From a virus: a stretch of 35,214 nt of DNA. Shown in pieces: positions 31,038 to 35,214 of this stretch. The DNA is taken from IMG/VR virus record IMGVR_UViG_3300046804_000305, positions 1 through 35,214 of that record; one strand, 5' to 3'. Positions within the stretch are counted from its first letter, which is position 1, and the number at the start of each line of letters is the position of its first letter. The translations under genes and the position numbers were made by a program. The notes below the pieces were generated by a model. It had not been told where the DNA came from. It saw only the letters and a list, made by a program, of their open reading frames with translations, and made no database searches.

Positions 31038-31041
31038 TACC

Positions 31042-31311
31042 CTACCACTTAACTTTATCTGCCCAGTACGCAGCAGACATCTTGCCTTTAGCGATATTCG
31101 CAGCATGGCGAGCTTTGAAGCTCTTCTGTCTAGCCTTCTCTCCTGGTGTCTTAGGATTTGAACCTGCTCCGCTTACACCTTGTTGACCAAAGCGAATAAG
31201 CTTCTCCTGAGTACCAGACTTAGCCAATACAGCATGGGACTTAGTTGGATGATTAGGAGTACGCTTAGGCTTATTGTAGCCAGAGAATGTTTCTTTACCT
31301 TTTTTAATCAT
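31042..31311 (-). CDS. Small basic protein (DUF6321-like), 89 residues
   Basis: This strongly basic protein begins MIKKGKETFSGYNKPKRTPN and continues with HPTKSHAVLAKSG, LIRFGQQGVSGAGSNPKT and KSFKARHAANIAKGKMSAAY. The pattern matches a conserved family of basic phage proteins (DUF6321). It overlaps the next gene upstream by 4 bases. Charge suggests DNA or RNA contact; it may be packed in the virion. Function unknown. Confidence 0.75.
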   Translation of the reverse strand: MIKKGKETFSGYNKPKRTPNHPTKSHAVLAKSGTQEKLIRFGQQGVSGAGSNPKTPGEKARQKSFKARHAANIAKGKMSAAYWADKVKW

Positions 31312-31538
31312 CTATAACTCGCTGTCTTCTTAGCAATCTTCTTCGGTTGCTTAACGAATTGTTTACCTGCTTTGTTACCTGCAGCCTTAGCTCTATTCGT
31401 AGCAGCTTTCTCTGCAGGGCTTAGTGCTTTCCATGCAGCATCTGGCAAGTAACGCTTCTTACCTTTACTAGGCGAACCGTCTGAAGTTCTCCACTTCTGT
31501 GCTGTCCAATCCTTCAGAGATTGTTGAGGATTCTTCAT
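31308..31538 (-). CDS. Small basic protein (DUF5872-like), 76 residues
   Basis: The sequence MKNPQQSLKDWTAQKWRTSD followed by SPSKGKKRYLPDAAWKALSP, and a tail FVKQPKKIAKKTASYR, fits the DUF5872-type phage protein. It is highly basic. It shares ATGA-type overlaps with both neighbours, so it is co-translated with the other basic proteins. DNA binding is likely but not shown. Confidence 0.75.
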   Translation of the reverse strand: MKNPQQSLKDWTAQKWRTSDGSPSKGKKRYLPDAAWKALSPAEKAATNRAKAAGNKAGKQFVKQPKKIAKKTASYR

Positions 31539-31720
31539 GACTTGTACCCACCACCTTTAGCTTTATATTCCTTAGCTAACATCTGAGCCTTCCTTGCTGA
31601 CCATTCACCAGGATCTCCACCTTTGCTACCTGCCTTAATCTTGTTAAACAAGTTCTTACGCATAGTAGGTTTGGTGTAAACCCCAGCTTGGTTGACTTTA
31701 GACTTTGGCTTAGTAGCCAC
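31535..31720 (-). CDS. Small basic protein, 61 residues
   Basis: I prefer a GTG start at 31720, giving MATKPKSKVNQAGVYTKPTM, over a GTG at 31729 that adds three residues. The remainder (RKNLFNKIKAGSKGGDPGEW, SARKAQMLAKEYKAKGGGYKS) is Lys/Gly-rich. Similar proteins with the KPxMRKxLFxxIKAGSKGG motif are encoded by many environmental phages beside DUF5872 and DUF6321 genes. Function unknown. Confidence 0.7.
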   Translation of the reverse strand: MATKPKSKVNQAGVYTKPTMRKNLFNKIKAGSKGGDPGEWSARKAQMLAKEYKAKGGGYKS

Positions 31721-31844
31721 GCTTAGCACCCATCTTCTTCATTGGTTTAGCCTTAGGAGTAGTGCCTACTTTCTTAGCATACTGCTTAGCTTCTTTTTTA
31801 CCCTTAGCAGTATATGGGAATTTCTTTTCTCCGACCATTGGCAT
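31710..31844 (-). CDS. Small basic protein, 44 residues
   Basis: AAAGGAAAG before the ATG at 31844 gives a good start; upstream in-frame codons lie in the preceding gene. The peptide MPMVGEKKFPYTAKGKKEAK continues with QYAKKVGTTPKAKPMKKMGA and is rich in Lys. Its end overlaps the next gene. A histone-like or nucleic-acid-condensing role is possible, but nothing is proven. Confidence 0.65.
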   Translation of the reverse strand: MPMVGEKKFPYTAKGKKEAKQYAKKVGTTPKAKPMKKMGAKRGY

Positions 31845-31845
31845 A

Positions 31846-31986
31846 TTACTTTCCTTTCTTCTTGGGTTTAACTTTAGCAGTCTGTAAAGCAATTGCTACG
31901 GCTTGCTTCTGTGGACGACCTTCTTTGACCAGCTTAGAGATATTCTTACTGATCGTTTTCTGTGATTTACCTTTAGCGAGTGGCAT
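31846..31986 (-). CDS. Small basic protein (DUF6496-like), 46 residues
   Basis: The peptide [20 protein letters not shown] is followed by [20 protein letters not shown] and a Lys-rich end. This matches a widespread short phage family (DUF6496-type: [30 protein letters not shown]). It is the first of five basic genes read leftward. The ATG at 31986 has AGGA upstream. Function unknown. Confidence 0.75.
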   Translation of the reverse strand: MPLAKGKSQKTISKNISKLVKEGRPQKQAVAIALQTAKVKPKKKGK

Positions 31987-31994
31987 AATAATCC

Positions 31995-32345
31995 TTAATT
32001 AAATTGTTGCACAGTGCTGCGTTGCTCTAACTCTACAGTGACGATGCAAGTCGTTGTTGAACCTGTCTCGGATTGTACTCTAATCTCATCGCCTTCGTCT
32101 AACATTACATAAGCCTGTCCGTCGATTCTTAGGAATGTTTTAGCAGTAATAGGATATTGAGACAATACTTCAATCTCGGTATTTTCACTGGCATCATACC
32201 ACCAGACATTAAGCCATTTAGAGGATGTGCTGTGATTTGTAGCAAACAATAGCAACCACTTAGCCATGTTTCTAGTGGGAACTGTAAACATTGTGGTCTT
32301 AGTATTTGCTACTAAGTCTTTGCCTACGGAATGTGGTCGTCCCAT
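31995..32345 (-). CDS. Structural protein candidate, 116 residues
   Basis: The ATG at 32345 ([20 protein letters not shown]) is preferred to an upstream codon inside the previous gene. The protein is strand-rich: [20 protein letters not shown], then [20 protein letters not shown] and a basic tail end with [15 protein letters not shown]. It looks like an immunoglobulin-like or jelly-roll accessory protein of the head or tail. No family is certain. Confidence 0.6.
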   Translation of the reverse strand: MGRPHSVGKDLVANTKTTMFTVPTRNMAKWLLLFATNHSTSSKWLNVWWYDASENTEIEVLSQYPITAKTFLRIDGQAYVMLDEGDEIRVQSETGSTTTCIVTVELEQRSTVQQFN

Positions 32346-32346
32346 G

Positions 32347-32553
32347 TTATTTCTTAAACACCAAGTCAGCAATCCAAGTTACAAAACCACCAAATACTGA
32401 GGCAGCTCCCATGATAGCCCACAAAGATCCTTTAGATCTCTCAGCCATTGCTACGAGTTTCTTGATGTCGTACTCCATCGTACTTACTTTGGACTCTAAG
32501 TTCTCTACTGCTTGTACGAGCTTGCCGTACTCTACTGGATCAATGTCAGCCAT
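32347..32553 (-). CDS. Small coiled-coil membrane protein (XhlA-like)
   Basis: The 68-residue protein has an N-terminal coiled coil (VEYGKLVQAVENLESKVSTM, then DIKKLVAMAERSK) and a single C-terminal membrane segment (WAIMGAASVFGGFVTWIADLV) ending in KK. This is the XhlA/holin-accessory arrangement. It lies far from the endolysin, so it could be a second holin, a regulator of lysis, or an injection aid. AGAGTT before the ATG at 32553 is a moderate site. Confidence 0.62.
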   Translation of the reverse strand: MADIDPVEYGKLVQAVENLESKVSTMEYDIKKLVAMAERSKGSLWAIMGAASVFGGFVTWIADLVFKK

Positions 32554-32565
32554 TTGTAACTCTTA

Positions 32566-32787
32566 TTAGATGGTGATTTGTTTTAATTCTTCAACCGTAT
32601 TTACTGCGTCAACTAATTTAGTAATATCACGCAAGCGTTGCTTCTCTGCTATAATCGCAGTAGTGTCTGCACCAGACTCTAATGCTCGTTGGAAAGCAAC
32701 ATCTTGTGCTTTTAGAAGCGGATCACGCTCAGCACGAAGACGCTCTTTAGTGATCTCTTTAGCTTTGTTAATGTTGATGGTAATCAT
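32566..32787 (-). CDS. Tail-assembly chaperone-like helical protein, 73 residues
   Basis: I chose ATG 32787 (overlapping the preceding stop) over a codon 15 bases upstream. The protein (MITININKAKEITKERLRAE...) has RDPLLKAQDVAFQRALESGA and an AEKQRLRDITKLVDAVNTVEELKQ segment. This RxxRDPLL...D..F.RALE...KQxLRD pattern resembles the C-terminal part of phage tail-fibre assembly chaperones. Its neighbour at 32784 may supply the other half. Confidence 0.62.
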   Translation of the reverse strand: MITININKAKEITKERLRAERDPLLKAQDVAFQRALESGADTTAIIAEKQRLRDITKLVDAVNTVEELKQITI

Positions 32788-32975
32788 TCTGCGTACTCCC
32801 ATGCGTTACGAAACTCTCTGTCGCTAGGAATGTCAGCGACATCTACAATCTTGTATGGCTTACCAGCAGGAACATCCTTCTTAGCGATCTCGTCAATCGA
32901 GAGACCACAGTTCGGTGCTGGGACAATGATGGAAACTCCACCGTCGTCGTTAGGGTATATGATTCGTTGATTCAT
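32784..32975 (-). CDS. Hypothetical tail-region protein, 63 residues
   Basis: The sequence MNQRIIYPNDDGGVSIIVPA is followed by CGLSIDEIAKKDVPAGKPYK and VDVADIPSDREFRNAWEYAE. It is conserved-looking and ends in ATGA overlap with the chaperone-like gene, suggesting a functional pair for fibre folding. AGGAGAG lies before the ATG. Not assigned to a named family. Confidence 0.68.
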   Translation of the reverse strand: MNQRIIYPNDDGGVSIIVPAPNCGLSIDEIAKKDVPAGKPYKIVDVADIPSDREFRNAWEYAE

Positions 32976-32996
32976 TTATTTCTCTCCTTGAATTAA

Positions 32997-33359
32997 TTAT
33001 CGGAATACAGCTACTGACATAAGGGTTGGATCATAGTAAGCAGCATTTGTACAGATAGCAGCATTGACTTTTACTGAACCAGTAGCAAGAGCATACGCTG
33101 TTCCTAAAATAGTTCTATCAGTTGTCGTAAATCCTCCGCTTGTTACGCTTGCAGAATAATTAGCGTCCGTTAAAGCGTTAGTAAAGTTTACCGTATAGTC
33201 ACCAGTTCCATTATCAGTAATGCTAGTAACATTAAAGCTAGCTCTGATAGCAACCGTACCAGTACCGTTAAAGTTAACCCATGCTTTAGCTGCACCGCTA
33301 ATTGATGGATCGCTAGTACCTGCTGCGTTCTGTAATGTATTGACTCGTAATGTAGACAT
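32997..33359 (-). CDS. Fibre-like paralogue 3 (120 residues)
   Basis: Starts MSTLRVNTLQNAAG (ATG 33359, with CTAGGA 9 bases upstream) rather than at an upstream codon that is the end of the previous gene. It has the core KAWVNFNGTGTVAIRASFNV shared by the three paralogues, then an ITDNGTGDYTVNFT strand block, and its own C-terminal half ending MSVAVFR. The core recurs in fibre or neck proteins of environmental phages. Likely a small fibre-associated or receptor-binding protein. Confidence 0.7.
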   Translation of the reverse strand: MSTLRVNTLQNAAGTSDPSISGAAKAWVNFNGTGTVAIRASFNVTSITDNGTGDYTVNFTNALTDANYSASVTSGGFTTTDRTILGTAYALATGSVKVNAAICTNAAYYDPTLMSVAVFR

Positions 33360-33367
33360 ATTAATTC

Positions 33368-33739
33368 CTAGCGGAAAACTGAAACACAAATTACTTCTGC
33401 ATCTTGTAATGAATTGCTAAGATTTCTAATTGCTATTCTAGTTGTTGTAGTGGTGTTACCTGAAGAAGCAGCCACTCTTAAACCACTTGTAGCAGCTCCT
33501 TCACCGCTTCCATAAACAGCAGAATAATTAACATCCGTCATCGCATTTGTGAAGTTTACGGTATAATCACCTGTGCCATTGTCAGTAATAGAAGTTACAT
33601 TGAAACTAGCTCTAATCGCTACAGTACTTGTACCATTGAAATTAACCCAAGCCTTTGCAGAACCATTGATAACTGTCTCTGATGGAACAGAGGCTGTGTT
33701 ACCTTGGTTAGCAATTGTAGTAAGTCTTAAAGTACTCAT
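33368..33739 (-). CDS. Fibre-like paralogue 2 (123 residues)
   Basis: Second of three tandem paralogues. The N-terminus MSTLRLTTIANQGNTASVPS is the most divergent of the three; the core KAWVNFNGTSTVAIRASFNV is nearly identical. The C-terminal half (AAASSGNTTTTTRIAIRNLS-like, ending ICVSVFR) is unique. Its stop codon forms part of the Shine-Dalgarno GCTAGGA of the next gene, as in the pair upstream, so expression is coupled. Confidence 0.7.
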   Translation of the reverse strand: MSTLRLTTIANQGNTASVPSETVINGSAKAWVNFNGTSTVAIRASFNVTSITDNGTGDYTVNFTNAMTDVNYSAVYGSGEGAATSGLRVAASSGNTTTTTRIAIRNLSNSLQDAEVICVSVFR

Positions 33740-33747
33740 TGTTTATC

Positions 33748-34101
33748 CTAGCGGAAAACTGAAACATTAGAATGCAAAGGATCAATCCCTGATACACCGT
33801 CTGTAACTACTAATCTAACAGAACTTGTAGTATAGGATCGTGGAGTAAACCCTCTATGTGTGTTTCCAGCTACAATTGAATCGCTTAAAGTACAAGCACA
33901 CACAACACAGTAGTTAGCATCCGTCATGGCATTTGTAAAGTTTACTGTATAATCACCTGTGCCATTATCTGTGATACTCGTTACATTACCACTAGCACGA
34001 ATAGCGACTGTGCCTGTTCCGTTGAAGTTCACCCAAGCCTTGCATAAATATTGTTCTACACCGCTGGCATTCTGTAGTGTGTTGACTTTTAGTGTACTCA
34101 T
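33748..34101 (-). CDS. Fibre-like paralogue 1 (117 residues)
   Basis: Starts MSTLKVNTLQNASG at 34101, in ATGA overlap with the tail fibre stop; an upstream in-frame ATG lies inside the fibre gene. Residues near 25-65 are the shared core; the C-terminal half (YCVVCACTLSDSIVAGNTHR then SYTTSSVRLVVTDG) is distinct, with three cysteines, and ends SNVSVFR. Position directly after the fibre suggests an attached tip, a chaperone or an alternative adhesin. Confidence 0.7.
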   Translation of the reverse strand: MSTLKVNTLQNASGVEQYLCKAWVNFNGTGTVAIRASGNVTSITDNGTGDYTVNFTNAMTDANYCVVCACTLSDSIVAGNTHRGFTPRSYTTSSVRLVVTDGVSGIDPLHSNVSVFR

Positions 34102-35214
34102 ACGATCACCCAATTAGCACCAGATTCTATTGTAACTGTATAACCTGAATTGATTGTGACAGGACCAGCAGATAAGCCGTTATTCCCTGTTGTTACAGTA
34201 ACATTTTCTGCAATAGTTTGTGAATTATATGCAATTGCTTTAGTTGTAGCAGATCCGAAGTACTGCCCACCAGCAACCGTAGCGGTAGATACTGCAGTGA
34301 TTAAACCTTTACCGTTAACTGTGATGACAGGAATAGAAGTAGAACCACCAAATGATCCAGTATTGCTATTTACTGTAGCAAGTGTTGCATTTGTAATTGA
34401 AGTGCCAGTATTACCTGACATTGTAAGATCACCGCCAGTGACAGAGATAGATCCTGAAACAGTAGCCCAAGAAGTATTTGTTCCATCTGTTGTTAAATAC
34501 TTACCTGAGTTACTTGTTTGAGACGGAACTAAAGCATTAAATGCAGCATTTGCTGTCGTTTGACCAGTACCGCCATTAGCGATTGGTAGAGTACCAGTAA
34601 TATCAGCGGTATTAATTTCAATCGCATCCCACGAAGTATTAGTACCGTCAGTCTTTAGATACTTTCCTGCGTTACCAGTTTGCGAAGGAGTATAACTTGC
34701 AGCGAGTGTAGCAGAAGCTGCAGCAGCCGTGGCAGAGTTAGCAGCAGAGGTCGCACTATTGGCAGCATTAGTAGCTGATGTTGAAGCTGAACTTGCTGAG
34801 TTACTTGCATTAGTTGCACTTGTTGCAGCAGCACTCGCTGAACTTGCAGCATTACTTGCTTGTGTGGTAGCTGTACTTGCTGATCCAGAAGCAGATGTTG
34901 CTGAAGACGCAGCATTGGTTGCTGAAGTACTAGCTGCCGAAGCTGACGATGCAGCATTAGTCGCTGATGTAGATGCAGCAGAGGCACTGTTGCTTGCATT
35001 AGTAGCTTGTGTCGTAGCAGTACTAGCACTTCCTGAAGCCGATGTAGCAGACGAAGCAGCATTAGTAGCGGATGTAGCAGCAGCAGTGGCTGAGTTCGCT
35101 GCATTAGTTGCTGAAGTCGATGCAGCAGAAGCTGAGTTGCTTGCATTCGTTGCTTGAGTCGTAGCAGTAGACTCAGAAGTAGAAGCACTGCTGGCTGAAC
35201 TAGCTGCGTTAGAT
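34098..35214 (-). CDS. Tail fibre protein, C-terminal part (cut by window edge)
   Basis: An open frame runs from the right edge to the stop at 34098 with no start inside, so the N-terminus is missing. Read from 35213, the first 170 or so residues are an Ala/Ser/Thr/Asn repeat (units like ATNASNSASAASTS), a probable trimeric coiled shaft. Then two copies of a GKYL-TDGTNTSW element follow, an ANGGTGQTT motif, and a beta-rich C-terminus ending GANWVIV. These are typical tail-fibre features. The first downstream paralogue starts in its stop codon. Confidence 0.78.
   Translation of the reverse strand, partial: SNAASSASSASTSESTATTQATNASNSASAASTSATNAANSATAAATSATNAASSATSASGSASTATTQATNASNSASAASTSATNAASSASAASTSATNAASSATSASGSASTATTQASNAASSASAAATSATNASNSASSASTSATNAANSATSAANSATAAAASATLAASYTPSQTGNAGKYLKTDGTNTSWDAIEINTADITGTLPIANGGTGQTTANAAFNALVPSQTSNSGKYLTTDGTNTSWATVSGSISVTGGDLTMSGNTGTSITNATLATVNSNTGSFGGSTSIPVITVNGKGLITAVSTATVAGGQYFGSATTKAIAYNSQTIAENVTVTTGNNGLSAGPVTINSGYTVTIESGANWVIV

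Noticed and set aside
34729-35157. Plus-strand alanine-rich open frame of 142 codons
   Set aside because: It is the reverse-strand shadow of the Ala/Ser repeat of the tail fibre and has no ribosome binding site or promoter.
34655-35188. Minus-strand Leu/Gln-rich open frame of 177 codons
   Set aside because: It is the wrong frame of the same repeat; the true frame continues into the fibre C-terminus at 34098.
34680-35214. Possible CRISPR-like or satellite repeat array
   Set aside because: The repeats are protein-coding, diverged, without spacer structure, and match an Ala/Ser fibre shaft.
1-35214. Integrase, repressor or attachment sites of a temperate phage
   Set aside because: I found no integrase, excisionase or CI/Cro-like protein in any gene. 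The missing junction segment remains unseen.

Overview
This window is most of the genome of a lytic, podovirus-like tailed phage. It combines a T7-type replication set (primase-helicase, family A DNA polymerase, gp2.5-like ssDNA-binding protein, flap-type 5'-3' exonuclease, small PD-(D/E)XK nuclease, DUF3310 protein) with a P22-like head and tail-neck set (portal, adaptor, gp10-like stabilisation protein). It also carries a vitamin-B12-dependent (class II) ribonucleotide reductase, which is common in aquatic phages. I see no integrase, repressor, tRNA or phage RNA polymerase. The sequence is fairly AT-rich and has several near-perfect sigma70 promoters, so a bacterium with an ordinary RNA polymerase is the likely host. 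The genus cannot be read from the sequence; an environmental proteobacterium is a guess.

Layout: positions 1-6336 are transcribed leftward. In transcription order they hold small terminase, large terminase, a metallopeptidase-like protein, portal, two small proteins, scaffold, and the first 15 codons of the probable coat protein at the left edge. Positions 6337-7039 are a gene-free divergent control region with inverted repeats, a dispersed repeat, a leftward consensus promoter and rightward promoters. Positions 7040-21549 are transcribed rightward: first about a dozen tiny early genes, several served by repeated stem-loop promoters, then replication and nucleotide-metabolism genes packed with ATGA overlaps. 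A strong intrinsic terminator near 21556-21579 separates them from a second leftward block (35214-21577). That block holds a tail fibre (cut by the right edge), three paralogous fibre-like proteins, small tail and membrane proteins, five very basic small proteins, adaptor, gp10-like protein, collar fibre, three large internal or virion proteins, holin and M15-type endolysin.

The two leftward blocks become one continuous packaging-head-tail-lysis unit if the ends are joined through the missing coat region. The window is therefore best read as a linear cut of a circular or permuted map with a small gap at the junction. Early genes probably switch on from the TAGACA stem-loop promoters, replication genes from TTGACA promoters at 10734 and 15716, and structural genes from TTGAC(A/T)...TATGGTATAAT promoters at 6503, 1531 and 31037. 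The least explained items are the stem-loop promoter family with an embedded operator-like repeat, the tandem fibre paralogues, the peptidase-like gene between terminase and portal, the eight-cysteine early protein and the block of basic small proteins.
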